From assembly GCA_049347715.1 (NCBI GenBank), contig CP186339.1, positions 4,092,001-4,156,000 of the forward strand: DNA of 64,000 nucleotides. Reading direction: 5' to 3'. The position numbers and the translations under genes are program-made. Positions 34,479 to 43,866 of this stretch are shown here, one piece after another (the stretch's first letter is position 1; every line of letters starts with the position of its first letter). The stretch is from Thalassotalea_B piscium_A. GTDB lineage: Bacteria; Pseudomonadota; Gammaproteobacteria; Enterobacterales; Alteromonadaceae. The notes beneath the pieces were generated by a model, which had not been told where the DNA came from, did no database searches, and worked only from the letters and a program-made list of their open reading frames with translations.

Positions 34479-35189
34479 TTACTGAGCGAACAAATGCTGA
34501 CGTAATAATTTTGACACTAAACGGGTAAATTGACTAATAAGCAAAGTATCCATGCGCGGGTCAAAATGGTCCGCATCTTGACTGCTAATGGCTAAAAATC
34601 CAATCGTGCCATGATGATCACTTAATTTAATTAACACTACCGAACCAGTAACGGTTTCAGCAAATATTTGTTGTTGTTCACTTTGCTGTAAACGTCCAAA
34701 ATAATAGTCTTCATTCGCTAAACGAGTCTCGAAGATTTCATGGCAATCTTCATCACAAATACTCGGATGTTCAATATCGGTAGGCTTGGCTAACCATAAC
34801 TTTAAGCCCGATAATGATAACAACTGCGTTGTTGCTTGATATAAGCATTCAAGTAGTTCTGTTGCTTCTTGGCAATCAAGTAATCTTAAGTACAAGTCGC
34901 TATAAAGAACAAATAGTTGTTCATTTTGATTGGCAACAGACATTAAGTGCGTAATTTCTTCTTCTAAATTATGTACTTTAGTTCGTAATAGTTGCTGTTG
35001 GCGCTCAACTAAAGAGACGGTTCCTCTCTGAACATCTTGTAATCGTAAACTAGTCACTAGCTCTGGTTGACGATTAAAAAATTCAGGATTGTCTTGTAAA
35101 AAGCTCACAACAATTTCATCTGACAGGGCGATTTCTTCGCTTTGTAAATATTTTGTTGAACTTGATTCCGGATTCATCTTTTTACTCAT
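34479..35189 (-). CDS. DUF484 (GAF-like) family protein
   Basis: A 236-residue protein of the DUF484 family (YigA of E. coli). It has a short N-terminal helical region (VSFLQDNPEFFNRQPELVTSLRL), a coiled coil (LVERQQQLLRTKVHNLEEEI) and a C-terminal GAF-like domain ending in SSQDADHFDPRMDTLLISQFTRLV. The function is unknown; the gene nearly always sits between dapF and xerC. Its ATG overlaps the dapF stop (ATGA), so it is translationally coupled to dapF. xerC is missing downstream. Confidence 0.9.
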   Translation of the reverse strand: MSKKMNPESSSTKYLQSEEIALSDEIVVSFLQDNPEFFNRQPELVTSLRLQDVQRGTVSLVERQQQLLRTKVHNLEEEITHLMSVANQNEQLFVLYSDLYLRLLDCQEATELLECLYQATTQLLSLSGLKLWLAKPTDIEHPSICDEDCHEIFETRLANEDYYFGRLQQSEQQQIFAETVTGSVVLIKLSDHHGTIGFLAISSQDADHFDPRMDTLLISQFTRLVSKLLRQHLFAQ

Positions 35190-36016
35190 ATATATAATTG
35201 TCCGTCAAAAACATGTGTTGCTGGGCCTGTCATTTTGACTGGATGGCCAGGGCCTTTCCAATAAATTTTAAGTTTGCCACCAGGTAACTCAACATACACT
35301 TGTTTAGCTAATTTTTTTTGTATTTGCCCAATAACCACAGCGGCACATGCACCACTGCCACAGGCTAATGTTTCTTGTGCGCCTCGTTCGTAAACACGTA
35401 ATTTAATACTATCTGCAGAAACTACTTCCATGAACCCCACATTGGCACCTTCAGGAAAACGTTCATGTTTTGAAAGTTCCGCACCTAAGGTATTTACTGG
35501 TGCGTCTTCAATGGCATCTACAGTAATCACACAATGTGGATTTCCCATAGACACAGCACCACAAAGTACCGTTTCTTCTTCACTACGTAAAATGTAGGTG
35601 CCTTCTACTTTTTTCGCATTAAAAGGAATTTTATGAGGTTCAAATTGAGGCACTGGCATAGTCACAGTAATATTACCATCACGTTCAACAAATAAGGTCA
35701 TCTTACCGGATTGCGTTGATACTTTAATTTTGTTCCGATTAGTTAATCCTTTCATACGAACAAACTTAGCGAAACATCGAGCACCATTGCCACACTGACT
35801 TACTTCACTACCATCAGCATTAAAAATGCGATAATGAAAATCTAAATCAGGATCGTATGGTGGCTCAACCACCAACATCTGATCAAAACCAACCCCAAAA
35901 TTACGATCAGCTAATCGTTTTATTTGATCATTTGGTAAAAACACATTCTGAGTAACGTTATCTATCATCAGAAAATCGTTACCTAAACCATGCATTTTTG
36001 AGAAGTTTACTAACAT
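35186..36016 (-). CDS. dapF: Diaminopimelate epimerase
   Basis: A 276-residue PLP-independent epimerase that converts LL- to meso-diaminopimelate for lysine and peptidoglycan. The two catalytic cysteines lie in SQCGNGARCFAKFV and ETLACGSGACAAVV; the N-terminus MLVNFSKMHGLGNDFLMID is typical. It stands 50 bases downstream of lysA and overlaps the DUF484 start. E. coli DapF has 274 residues. Confidence 0.97.
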   Translation of the reverse strand: MLVNFSKMHGLGNDFLMIDNVTQNVFLPNDQIKRLADRNFGVGFDQMLVVEPPYDPDLDFHYRIFNADGSEVSQCGNGARCFAKFVRMKGLTNRNKIKVSTQSGKMTLFVERDGNITVTMPVPQFEPHKIPFNAKKVEGTYILRSEEETVLCGAVSMGNPHCVITVDAIEDAPVNTLGAELSKHERFPEGANVGFMEVVSADSIKLRVYERGAQETLACGSGACAAVVIGQIQKKLAKQVYVELPGGKLKIYWKGPGHPVKMTGPATHVFDGQLYI

Positions 36017-36066
36017 TATATTATTTTACTCATGCCGCTTAACCGTGCTTACAAAAATCACTTACC

Positions 36067-37314
36067 CTAAGGTAATAAAGACTCACCTTGCCATAATTGC
36101 GCTAATGTTTCACGCTGGCGGACTAAATAATGTTGATCTCCATCAACCATAACTTCTGCAGCTCGAGGTCGACTATTATAGTTTGAACTCATAGTAAAAC
36201 CATATGCACCTGATGAACGCACCGCAAGTAAATCACCAGCTTGAATGGCTAATGCACGATCTTTCCCCAAAAAGTCACCTGTTTCACAGACCGGTCCAAC
36301 AATATCGTACACTTTCTTTTCAAGTACATTGTTGACTGTAACGGGAATAATATTTTGCCATGCCTGATATAACGCGGGACGGATAAGATCATTCATTGCC
36401 GCATCAACTAAAGCAAAATGACGATCTTGATTGGTTTTAATAAATTCAATTTCAGTGACAAGAATACCTGCATTCGCCATGATGGCACGGCCAGGCTCAA
36501 ACAAAAGTGTTAACTTTCTTCCCGCTAAGCGTTCCACAATAGCTGTAGCGTATTCCCTTGGCATTGGTGGTTCTTCATCTTGATAATTAACCCCTAAGCC
36601 ACCACCTACGTCAATATGTGAAAGCGATATACCTTGTTCGGCTAAATGATCTATCATAGCTAACAGTCTATCTAGTGCATCAATAAAAGGAGCAATCGTT
36701 GTTAATTGTGAACCTATATGACAATCAATTCCTTTAATAGCGATGTGCGACATTTTGGCCGCTTTTAAATAAATAGCTAAAGCATCATCTATTGCTACAC
36801 CAAATTTATTCTCTTTCAATCCGGTAGAAATATAGGGATGTGTACCTGCATCAACATCTGGATTAACACGTAAAGAAATAGAAGCTACTTTATTTAATGA
36901 CTCTGCCACTTGCTGAATACGATCTAGTTCAGGTTCCGACTCAACATTAAAGCAATAAATGCCTTTTTCTAATGCAAATGCAATTTCATCTGCTTTTTTC
37001 CCGACGCCGGAGAATACTACTTTACTGGGATCGCCACCGGCTTCTATGACTCTCGCTAGCTCACCTTTTGAAACAATATCAAAACCTGAACCTAACCTTG
37101 CCATGACATTTAATACGGCTAAATTACTATTAGCCTTTACCGCATAACAAACCATATGAGGATGTGAGCCCGCAGCACTATCAAATGCATGCCAATGACG
37201 TTCAATTGTCGCCCTAGAATAAATATACAAGGGTGTTTGATAGTTTTTAGCTAAATCAGCAACCGCACTTTCTTCAGCAAATAAGGTATTATTTTTATAA
37301 TTAAAAAAATCCAC
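36067..37314 (-). CDS. lysA: Diaminopimelate decarboxylase
   Basis: PLP enzyme, fold type III, making lysine from meso-diaminopimelate. It has 415 residues. The PLP lysine lies in VCYAVKANSN, the glycine-rich site is DVGGGLGVNY, and the C-terminal active-site motif is PVCETGDFLGKDR followed by SGAYGFTMSSNYNSRPRAAEV. The start is a GTG whose G overlaps the lptM stop (TAGTG), with AGGA about ten bases upstream. The order lptM-lysA-dapF-DUF484 is common outside enterobacteria. Confidence 0.96.
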   Translation of the reverse strand: MDFFNYKNNTLFAEESAVADLAKNYQTPLYIYSRATIERHWHAFDSAAGSHPHMVCYAVKANSNLAVLNVMARLGSGFDIVSKGELARVIEAGGDPSKVVFSGVGKKADEIAFALEKGIYCFNVESEPELDRIQQVAESLNKVASISLRVNPDVDAGTHPYISTGLKENKFGVAIDDALAIYLKAAKMSHIAIKGIDCHIGSQLTTIAPFIDALDRLLAMIDHLAEQGISLSHIDVGGGLGVNYQDEEPPMPREYATAIVERLAGRKLTLLFEPGRAIMANAGILVTEIEFIKTNQDRHFALVDAAMNDLIRPALYQAWQNIIPVTVNNVLEKKVYDIVGPVCETGDFLGKDRALAIQAGDLLAVRSSGAYGFTMSSNYNSRPRAAEVMVDGDQHYLVRQRETLAQLWQGESLLP

Positions 37315-37475
37315 TATGAGTTTTCCTGCACAGTTTGATTAGATGATTGAGTATTAGGTGGTGTTTCATTCGCTTTAATTTCAGGTGTTTGATATAACGG
37401 ACCTGGCATTCCACAACCCGATAACAGTAATAATACTAATAGCCAAGCTAGATTTAATGAATTTAGTTTACGCAT
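37314..37475 (-). CDS. lptM: LptM (YifL) small lipoprotein
   Basis: A 53-residue lipoprotein found by reading the minus strand upstream of lysA. It begins MRKLNSLNLAWLLVLLLLSG, with the lipobox LSGC at residues 18-21, and the mature N-terminus CGMPGPLYQTPE matches the conserved CGxxGPLYxP of LptM. LptM stabilises the LptD-LptE translocon that inserts LPS into the outer membrane. Its stop overlaps the GTG of lysA by one base, so it heads the lptM-lysA-dapF operon. It is divergent from cyaY, as in E. coli. Confidence 0.92.
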   Translation of the reverse strand: MRKLNSLNLAWLLVLLLLSGCGMPGPLYQTPEIKANETPPNTQSSNQTVQENS

Positions 37476-37586
37476 TTTTGATCAATTTGATTTTTTTCCC
37501 ATGATAGACGTTTTATAATGCCGTGACCATAAGTTACAAGCAAAAGAAAAGCCTAATTAAAGTGTTTTTTTTAAAAGGACCGTTTT

Positions 37587-37910
37587 ATGAACGATAGCCA
37601 GTACAATTTAATTGCCGACCAGCTCATTTTAGCACTTGAAGAAGCAATAGAAGACTGCGGTGTAGATATTGATTACGAAGGGGTAAGTGGCATGCTGACA
37701 CTTACCTTTAAAAATGGTAGTAAAATTATTATTAACAAACAAGCGCCGCTCCATGAAATCTGGGTTGCTACTAAATTTAATGGCCATCATTTCCATCTAG
37801 AAAACGAGCGTTGGATGGATAAAAGAGGTGGTGGTGAGTTTTGGCAATTCATTTCTAAAGCTGTCAGTATTCAAGCAGATACTGATATAACATTAACTCA
37901 GGCACCATAA
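37587..37910 (+). CDS. cyaY: Frataxin-like iron-sulfur assembly protein CyaY
   Basis: A 107-residue frataxin homologue that binds iron and modulates IscS during Fe-S cluster assembly. Typical features are the acidic first helix (YNLIADQLILALEEAIEDCG), the strand YEGVSGMLTLTFKNGSKIIINKQAPLHEIW, and FHLENERWMDKRGGGEFW. E. coli CyaY has 106 residues. AAAAGGA provides the ribosome binding site. It lies 15 bases upstream of hemC and may share its transcript. Confidence 0.95.
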   Translation: MNDSQYNLIADQLILALEEAIEDCGVDIDYEGVSGMLTLTFKNGSKIIINKQAPLHEIWVATKFNGHHFHLENERWMDKRGGGEFWQFISKAVSIQADTDITLTQAP

Positions 37911-37925
37911 TTGTTAGGAAAAAAC

Positions 37926-38861
37926 ATGACCACTAAACTTGTTCGTATCGCCACTCGTAAAAGTGCATTAGCTCTATGGCAAGCGGAATATGTAAAAGCA
38001 CAACTTGAAAAATTTCATGCCAATGTCACTGTCGAACTTGTTCCTATGACCACCAAAGGCGATATTATTCTTGATACACCTTTAGCAAAGGTAGGTGGTA
38101 AAGGTTTATTTGTTAAAGAGCTTGAAGTGGCAATGTTAGAAAATCGAGCTGATATTGCGGTACATTCAATGAAGGACGTACCGGTTGAGTTTCCCGAAGG
38201 TTTAGGCCTTGAAGTTATTTGTCCTCGCGAAGATCCCCGAGATGCTTTTGTTTCAAATACCATAGATAAATTCGAGCAACTTCCACAAGGTGCTATTGTC
38301 GGTACCTCAAGTTTACGCCGTCAATGTCAAATTAAAGCCCTACGTCCAGACTTAGATATTCGTGATTTACGTGGCAATGTCAACACACGTCTAGCCAAAT
38401 TAGACAAAGGCGAATACGACGCCATTATTTTAGCGGCAGCTGGTTTAATTCGTTTGAAAATGCCTGAACGTATCCGTGAATTTATTGCACCCGAATTAAT
38501 GCTACCAGCTAATGGGCAAGGTGCTGTAGGTATAGAGTGCCGAAGTGACGACGCAACTATCAAAGCTTTATTAGCACCTCTAGAATGCAAAACCACACGT
38601 ATACGGGTTCTCGCTGAACGAGCAATGAATAGAGCATTAGAAGGGGGTTGCCAAGTGCCTATTGGAAGTTATGCCGAAATTAACAAGCAAACCATACATT
38701 TACGAGGTTTAGTTGGAGCGGTAGATGGCAGCGAAATTTTACAAAATGAGGTTTCTGGAAGTCTTGAACAGGCTGAAGCATTAGGACTTGAACTAGCAGA
38801 GCTCTTATTGGCACAAGGTGCTGATAAAATATTAAAAAGTGTTTATGACTCACAAGATTAA
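37926..38861 (+). CDS. hemC: Porphobilinogen deaminase (hydroxymethylbilane synthase)
   Basis: Joins four porphobilinogen units into hydroxymethylbilane in heme synthesis. It has 311 residues (E. coli 313). Features are VRIATRKSALALWQAEYVK, KGLFVKELEVAML, the basic-loop region GTSSLRRQCQIKALRPDL, and the dipyrromethane-cofactor cysteine in EGGCQVPIGSYAEI. I used ATG 37926, with TTAGGA upstream, rather than TTG 37911. It overlaps hemD and begins a hemCDXY operon. Confidence 0.97.
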   Translation: MTTKLVRIATRKSALALWQAEYVKAQLEKFHANVTVELVPMTTKGDIILDTPLAKVGGKGLFVKELEVAMLENRADIAVHSMKDVPVEFPEGLGLEVICPREDPRDAFVSNTIDKFEQLPQGAIVGTSSLRRQCQIKALRPDLDIRDLRGNVNTRLAKLDKGEYDAIILAAAGLIRLKMPERIREFIAPELMLPANGQGAVGIECRSDDATIKALLAPLECKTTRIRVLAERAMNRALEGGCQVPIGSYAEINKQTIHLRGLVGAVDGSEILQNEVSGSLEQAEALGLELAELLLAQGADKILKSVYDSQD

Positions 38862-39630
38862 TACCATTTTGGTCCCCCGGCCGAAAGAGCCGGGTGAAAA
38901 ACTTGCTTATCAACTTGAATTAGCTGGATTTAAGTCATTCTGCCAACCGATAATGACTTATCAAACCACAACAACAAAAACCGATATTCGCCAACATTTA
39001 GAGACCTTTCAACCCAATGTGCTCGTATTTGTCAGCATGGCAGCGGTTGAATATGCTCAGCAACATTTTAGTCTCGATCAATGGCAGCAAATAAGTCAAA
39101 TTGACACTATAATCGCAGTAGGGCCATCTACACAAAAAGCACTCAAGCACTGTGCACTTGAAAGTCTCTGTCCACAGACATTTGATAGTGAAGGGATGCT
39201 GTCATTACCGCTACTAAATCAACCCTCGCTAGATCAATATCGTGTTACTATTGTCCGTGGTGAAGACGGTAGAGATTATTTAGCCCAAAAACTCAATGAA
39301 AAGGGCGCTAATGTTAATTTTTTGTCAGTATATGAAAAAAAGTGGCTTAAATTTGCACCAGATCAAGCCCAACAATGGCGTCAAGCGCAAATTAATTGTA
39401 TTGTCGTTACTAGTAATGCATTTTTAGAACAACTTGCGCGAATCATAGACTTTACTGATGATTACTGGAAAGAGACTTGTTTATGGTTAGTAATCAGCGA
39501 AAGAATTGCCAATAATGCAACAACACTAGGGCTTAAAAACGTAATAAATACTAACGGTGCTACAAACCAAGCCATTATAAATACTTTGTTGAAAACGGAA
39601 TTAACTTATGACCGACAAAAAAACACCTGA
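38845..39630 (+). CDS. hemD: Uroporphyrinogen-III synthase
   Basis: Cyclises hydroxymethylbilane with inversion of ring D. It has 261 residues; HemD sequences diverge fast, but NTILVPRPKEPGEKLAYQLELAG, VFVSMAAVEYAQ, IIAVGPSTQKAL and IVRGEDGRDYLAQKLNEKGANV are recognisable. ATG 38845 lies inside the end of hemC (17-base overlap); the frame could extend two codons upstream to GTG. The 3' end overlaps hemX by 23 bases. The operon position confirms the call. Confidence 0.93.
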   Translation: MTHKINTILVPRPKEPGEKLAYQLELAGFKSFCQPIMTYQTTTTKTDIRQHLETFQPNVLVFVSMAAVEYAQQHFSLDQWQQISQIDTIIAVGPSTQKALKHCALESLCPQTFDSEGMLSLPLLNQPSLDQYRVTIVRGEDGRDYLAQKLNEKGANVNFLSVYEKKWLKFAPDQAQQWRQAQINCIVVTSNAFLEQLARIIDFTDDYWKETCLWLVISERIANNATTLGLKNVINTNGATNQAIINTLLKTELTYDRQKNT

Positions 39631-40948
39631 CTCAAATTTGTCATCTGATAAAAAAGCATCAAAAAGTACTGATAATACTAAAGCCACGAGTGCTGAAGGT
39701 TTATCTGCAAGCATCTCTTTACCTCCTCAAAGTGAAAGTGAAAAAAACATAGAAAAGCAGACATCTGCTGACACTACAAAAAAAGCATCCACACCACCAA
39801 GAGCAGCAGCGCGTCCGGTAACTAATCAAAATTCATCAACCACGAAAACTAAAATACCACTTTCCAAAACGGCTGTAGTCGCATTAATTATTGCTTTATT
39901 AGGAGTGGGGGGTATCGCTGGTATTCATTGGTTACACAGCCAACAATTAGTTGCAGAAGAACAAGCGTTACAACAAAAGCTATTAGCCCAACAAGAGCAA
40001 ACAAAAGTACAAGTTGCTCAATTATTTAAACAAAAAGGTAACGCTTTAACGACTCAAATAAACTCACTACTTAGCCAGCAAGCAGCGCAAAGTGGAGATC
40101 GTATTGACCAACTAGAACAACAACTAGGTCGTTTACAACAAACAAAATCAACAGATTGGTTAGTCAACGAAGCTGAATATCTGATCAGAATTTCTAGCCG
40201 TACATTATGGTTAGAAAAAAATACTAGCGTCGCGATTAGCTTACTTAAAGATGCTGATGCTCGATTAAAAGAATTAAATGACCCACAGTACCTCCCTGTT
40301 CGCCAAGCAATTCGAAACGATATAGAGTCTCTTCAATTACTACCTGTTATCGATAACGAGAGCTTATTATTATCTTTGAATGCGCTAAACCAACAAGTCA
40401 ACAAACTCCCTCTGGCTATGGTTAAAATACCAGATATGTCAGAACAACAAGAAAATTTTACACTCTCGGAAGACACCTCTGACTGGCAAGCCAATTTAGC
40501 GAAGACATGGCATAAATTCTTAAGTGACTTTATTACCGTACGACGTAGAACAGGTAGTGTTGAACCCTTAATGGCGCCACAACACCAACAAAATTTACGT
40601 GAAAACTTAATGCTTAAGCTACAAGTGGCGCAGTGGGCAATTACTAAACGTCAATCGCGCGTTTATCAACAAACGCTTCAGGATATTACAGCATGGTTAA
40701 CTGAGTATTTTGATATGACTGACCTGGCTAATCAGCATTTTTTACAATCAATACAAGAACTACAAGCACAAAAAATTGATGCTCAATACCCAACAAATTT
40801 ATCCGCTTTATCAAGTATACGCTCCTTGATTGAAGAAAAGCCCTTAACGCAATTACCTGCGTTAAATCCCACTTCAACGGATGTTGAAGTACCCGAAAAC
40901 AGCAACGAAATACCAGAAGAAACAACTAACAAGAGCGAGAACAACTAA
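39608..40948 (+). CDS. hemX: HemX membrane protein of the heme operon
   Basis: A 446-residue HemX family protein. The N-terminal 80 residues are low-complexity and polar (SSDKKASKSTDNTKATSAEG), followed by one membrane segment (TAVVALIIALLGVGGIAGIHWL), a Gln-rich coiled coil (EEQALQQKLLAQQEQTKVQV), and a helical periplasmic domain with WLVNEAEYLIRISSRTLWLEK. Although once annotated as a uroporphyrinogen methyltransferase, it has no SAM-binding motif; its role with HemY in heme synthesis is unclear. Its stop and the hemY start overlap (TAATG). Confidence 0.92.
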   Translation: MTDKKTPDSNLSSDKKASKSTDNTKATSAEGLSASISLPPQSESEKNIEKQTSADTTKKASTPPRAAARPVTNQNSSTTKTKIPLSKTAVVALIIALLGVGGIAGIHWLHSQQLVAEEQALQQKLLAQQEQTKVQVAQLFKQKGNALTTQINSLLSQQAAQSGDRIDQLEQQLGRLQQTKSTDWLVNEAEYLIRISSRTLWLEKNTSVAISLLKDADARLKELNDPQYLPVRQAIRNDIESLQLLPVIDNESLLLSLNALNQQVNKLPLAMVKIPDMSEQQENFTLSEDTSDWQANLAKTWHKFLSDFITVRRRTGSVEPLMAPQHQQNLRENLMLKLQVAQWAITKRQSRVYQQTLQDITAWLTEYFDMTDLANQHFLQSIQELQAQKIDAQYPTNLSALSSIRSLIEEKPLTQLPALNPTSTDVEVPENSNEIPEETTNKSENN

Positions 40949-42153
40949 TGAAACGTATTGTTGTTTTAATCTTATTATTTTTGGCCGCTGTTGCGATCAG
41001 CCCACTGTTAATTAATGAAAAAGGTTACATACTCATCGCAATGGGTGATCTGACAATTGAATCTACAGTGGTAACCGCTACTTTAATGTTAGTGATCGTT
41101 TTCATTGGCTTACTGATTTCGTTAAAAGTATTTCGCGGTGGATTATCCCTGACATTTGGTACCTGGAACAAAATTGCATTTGCTAGTCGACGTAGGGCAA
41201 TTAGAGACTTTAATAAAGGTATTGCATGTTACCTCTTAGAAGATAACCAACAAGCCGAACATTTATTAAGTAAGTGCGCAGAACCCTCACAACAAGCACA
41301 ACTTTGCTATTTATTAGCTGCCTGTGCCGCTGACAAACAAGGGTTATCCACCAATAGTAAACACTATCTTGCACAATTGAATGAACAGCCTATTAGTATT
41401 AAAGAATTGGGACTTGAGTCAGTTTTAGTTACCATCAAATTGTTACTCAATCATAAAGAATATAATAAAGCGCGAGAATTAATCGACGAGCATCATAAGC
41501 ATATTGGTCATGACGACCGTTTACTGGCACTTGAAATAACACTGAGCTTAATTGAGAAGCGTTATGAATATGTGGTTAAACAATTAACCGCAGCCCGTAA
41601 AAGTAAAGCGCTGGAAGCAAGTAAAATACAATTATGGGAATCTCAAGCATTTACTGGCGTATTTAACCAACAAATTGAACAAAAAAGTAATCAAACATTA
41701 CACGAGTATTGGGATGCGTTACCGAGAAAAATCAAACAACGTGAAGCCATTTTACTCGCTTATTGTCAAATATTAGCACAGCATAAAATTAATCAGCCTC
41801 TCACTAAAATTTTACTGCCTGTTATTAAAAAAGGGACGAATGACTATTTACTTAAACAGATTCGTTTACTACCTCTTTCCGGCACGAATGAACTTACACA
41901 AGCGGTTCAAAAACATTTACACCATGATCCTACTAGTGCCAAATGGCTTAGTTGTTTAGCCCATTTAGCGATTGCAGATAAAGACTGGGATCTTGCTGAG
42001 AAAGCATTTAATTCATTGGTAAACTTAGACGGTCATCAATATGACCAACTCGACTTAAAGTCTTTTGCGCTAGTACTGGAACAAAAAGGTCTGTTAGAAA
42101 AAGCGATTCAAGTGCTTAATAAAGTTGTTATAGAAACAGAAACGGTATGCTAA
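40948..42153 (+). CDS. hemY: HemY, TPR membrane protein of the heme operon
   Basis: A 401-residue proteobacterial HemY-like protein (not the protoporphyrinogen oxidase of the same name in Bacillus). Two N-terminal membrane segments (IVVLILLFLAAVAISPLLI and TATLMLVIVFIGLLISL) flank a periplasmic loop, and a TPR region follows (for example AEHLLSKCAEPSQQAQLCYL and WDLAEKAFNSLVNLDGHQYD). It overlaps hemX at its start and gloA2 at its end (7 bases). The precise role in protoheme synthesis is not known. Confidence 0.93.
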   Translation: MKRIVVLILLFLAAVAISPLLINEKGYILIAMGDLTIESTVVTATLMLVIVFIGLLISLKVFRGGLSLTFGTWNKIAFASRRRAIRDFNKGIACYLLEDNQQAEHLLSKCAEPSQQAQLCYLLAACAADKQGLSTNSKHYLAQLNEQPISIKELGLESVLVTIKLLLNHKEYNKARELIDEHHKHIGHDDRLLALEITLSLIEKRYEYVVKQLTAARKSKALEASKIQLWESQAFTGVFNQQIEQKSNQTLHEYWDALPRKIKQREAILLAYCQILAQHKINQPLTKILLPVIKKGTNDYLLKQIRLLPLSGTNELTQAVQKHLHHDPTSAKWLSCLAHLAIADKDWDLAEKAFNSLVNLDGHQYDQLDLKSFALVLEQKGLLEKAIQVLNKVVIETETVC

Positions 42154-42530
42154 AAGGCTTACACCATGCCGCAATCATATGTGCTGATTACCCAAAATCT
42201 AAGTATTTTTATCAGCACATATTACAACTAAAGGTCATCTCAGAACACTATCGAGCGGAGCGAGATTCATATAAGTTAGATCTTGCCTTACCAGACGGCA
42301 GTCAAATAGAGTTATTTTCTTTTAACAATCCACCCCAACGTGTCAGTTATCCCGAAGCTTGTGGTTTACGACATTTAGCTTTTCGTGTTGAATCGATTGA
42401 AAATATGGTGACCTACTTAACTGAGCAAGGTGTTATGGTAGAACCTATTCGCATTGACGAATATACACAAAAGGCTTACACCTTTTTTAGCGACCCTGAC
42501 GGCTTACCATTAGAGATTTATCAAGAGTAA
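42147..42530 (+). CDS. gloA2: VOC family glyoxalase-like protein GloA2 (YaeR)
   Basis: A 127-residue vicinal oxygen chelate protein, closely resembling E. coli YaeR: GLHHAAIICADYPKSKYFYQ, RAERDSYKLDLALPDGSQIELFSF, YPEACGLRHLAFRV, IRIDEYTQKAYTFFSDPDG and LPLEIYQE. Metal ligands are probably His (GLHH), Glu (IELFSF), His (LRHLAF) and the C-terminal Glu (LEIY). The exact substrate of this subgroup is not settled. It overlaps hemY by seven bases and so ends the hem transcript. Confidence 0.9.
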   Translation: MLKGLHHAAIICADYPKSKYFYQHILQLKVISEHYRAERDSYKLDLALPDGSQIELFSFNNPPQRVSYPEACGLRHLAFRVESIENMVTYLTEQGVMVEPIRIDEYTQKAYTFFSDPDGLPLEIYQE

Positions 42531-42559
42531 GTCCATCACGGCTCAATACCAACCAAGCT

Positions 42560-43336
42560 TTATTGATGACTATCAGGATGTTGACGATAAAACTGGCATA
42601 ATAATCGATACACCTCTGGCATATGTTTTTTCATGTTATTTGGCGCTTCAAAAAACGTTTCACTACATACAGCAAAAAACTCAGCTGGATTCGTTAATGC
42701 ATAATCATTAAGTGGTAAAGGTCGATGACGGTGTAAGTCATTGAGCAATCGTTCCCATGCAGCAGTAAAAATATCATGCCACTCCCCCGGTCGCATATCA
42801 GGATGCATAGGTGGAGCTCCATTCGCCCCATCTCGTAACATATCAAGCTTATGTGCTAGCTCATGAATAACAACATTACTGGCTTTATTTCCACGTGCAT
42901 GTGGTCCACTTTCCTCGACCGAATCCCATGACAAAATAACAGGCCCTCTAAGCCAAGCTTCACCACTTAATCGTGGCCCTTGTGCATGAACAACACCATC
43001 CGCACTTCGATAGGGGCGATTAGGTAAAAAATCACCTTCATAAATAATAATGGTATACCAATGATCGTACCAATCTAGCCCTAAGTGCAAAATAGGCACA
43101 CAAGCCATAGTCGCGACTTTTAAACAGATCTCATCAGTAAGTTCAAACCCACCTCCAGACTCTACACTCTTTCTCACAAGTAATCGAAAACTCATGTCAC
43201 GTAACGTATCTCGCTCACTTCCTTGATAACGATTCATCACAGGCCAGTCAGCAATGGCAGCCTCCCATTGTGCTGCGGTAAACCCCATTTTTTTTACACG
43301 TCGATTTTCTAACCAATCAAAAAATTGCTTAAACAT
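42560..43336 (-). CDS. mtfA: M90 family zinc metallopeptidase MtfA
   Basis: A 258-residue protein of the MtfA/DUF980 family. The zinc site is VVIHELAHKLDMLRDGANG (HExxH), with a downstream glutamate in NPAEFFAVCSETFFEAP. In E. coli MtfA binds the repressor Mlc and so affects the glucose PTS ptsG, and it has aminopeptidase activity. No Mlc or PTS gene is in this window. It lies downstream of the OsmC gene on the same strand with a small hairpin between. Confidence 0.93.
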   Translation of the reverse strand: MFKQFFDWLENRRVKKMGFTAAQWEAAIADWPVMNRYQGSERDTLRDMSFRLLVRKSVESGGGFELTDEICLKVATMACVPILHLGLDWYDHWYTIIIYEGDFLPNRPYRSADGVVHAQGPRLSGEAWLRGPVILSWDSVEESGPHARGNKASNVVIHELAHKLDMLRDGANGAPPMHPDMRPGEWHDIFTAAWERLLNDLHRHRPLPLNDYALTNPAEFFAVCSETFFEAPNNMKKHMPEVYRLLCQFYRQHPDSHQ

Positions 43337-43356
43337 CTCTTACTCGTATTTGTTAG

Positions 43357-43376
43357 GCTGAGGTAAACACCTCAGC
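43357..43376. repeat. 8-bp hairpin between the OsmC gene and mtfA
   Basis: GCTGAGGT (43357-43364) and ACCTCAGC (43369-43376) form a perfect GC-rich stem with loop AAAC. It may terminate the OsmC-family transcript on the minus strand, although a T run is lacking. Confidence 0.45.
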
Positions 43377-43398
43377 TATTTACAACATTACTACCTAA

Positions 43399-43866
43399 TT
43401 AGATAATAATTTCCGTGACAACCCTTGTTTTAACCGAATTAGCAATAAAACATTGCTCATGTGATTGATGATGCATTTTTTCAAGCTGATGCCTTGTTGG
43501 CTTTTTATCACCCGAGAATTCAACTTTAGGTTTCAATGTCACTTGCGTCATTGATATTTTACCCTCACTGTCTTTTTCCATAATACCAACTGCATGATCT
43601 AAATAGGTATCCACTATATATCTGTGTTTAGCCGCAATAGAGAGAAAAAACAGCATATGGCAACTGGAGAGAGAAGCGACAAATGCTTCCTCTGGGTCGA
43701 CATTTTCCGCAATCGAATAAGGTAAGGGTACAACTTGGGGTGAAGAAGAGGCTTGCACAGTAATACCGCCATCAAAAATCCACTCGTGACCTCGACTATA
43801 TTGATTATCAATATATGGCTCACACGGAGTTCGTGCCCAATTAATTGTTGCTACGTATGATGACAT
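43399..43866 (-). CDS. OsmC/Ohr family peroxiredoxin-like protein
   Basis: A 155-residue OsmC-family protein. The first catalytic cysteine is in AFVASLSSCHMLFFLSIAA and the second in MHHQSHEQCFIANSVKTRV, the two-Cys arrangement of OsmC-type hydroperoxidases. It begins SSYVATINWARTPCEPYIDN, typical of a YhfA/OsmC-like subgroup. I chose ATG 43866, with AAGGGA six bases upstream; the frame could extend seven residues. Peroxide substrate and regulator are not evident. Confidence 0.88.
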   Translation of the reverse strand: MSSYVATINWARTPCEPYIDNQYSRGHEWIFDGGITVQASSSPQVVPLPYSIAENVDPEEAFVASLSSCHMLFFLSIAAKHRYIVDTYLDHAVGIMEKDSEGKISMTQVTLKPKVEFSGDKKPTRHQLEKMHHQSHEQCFIANSVKTRVVTEIII

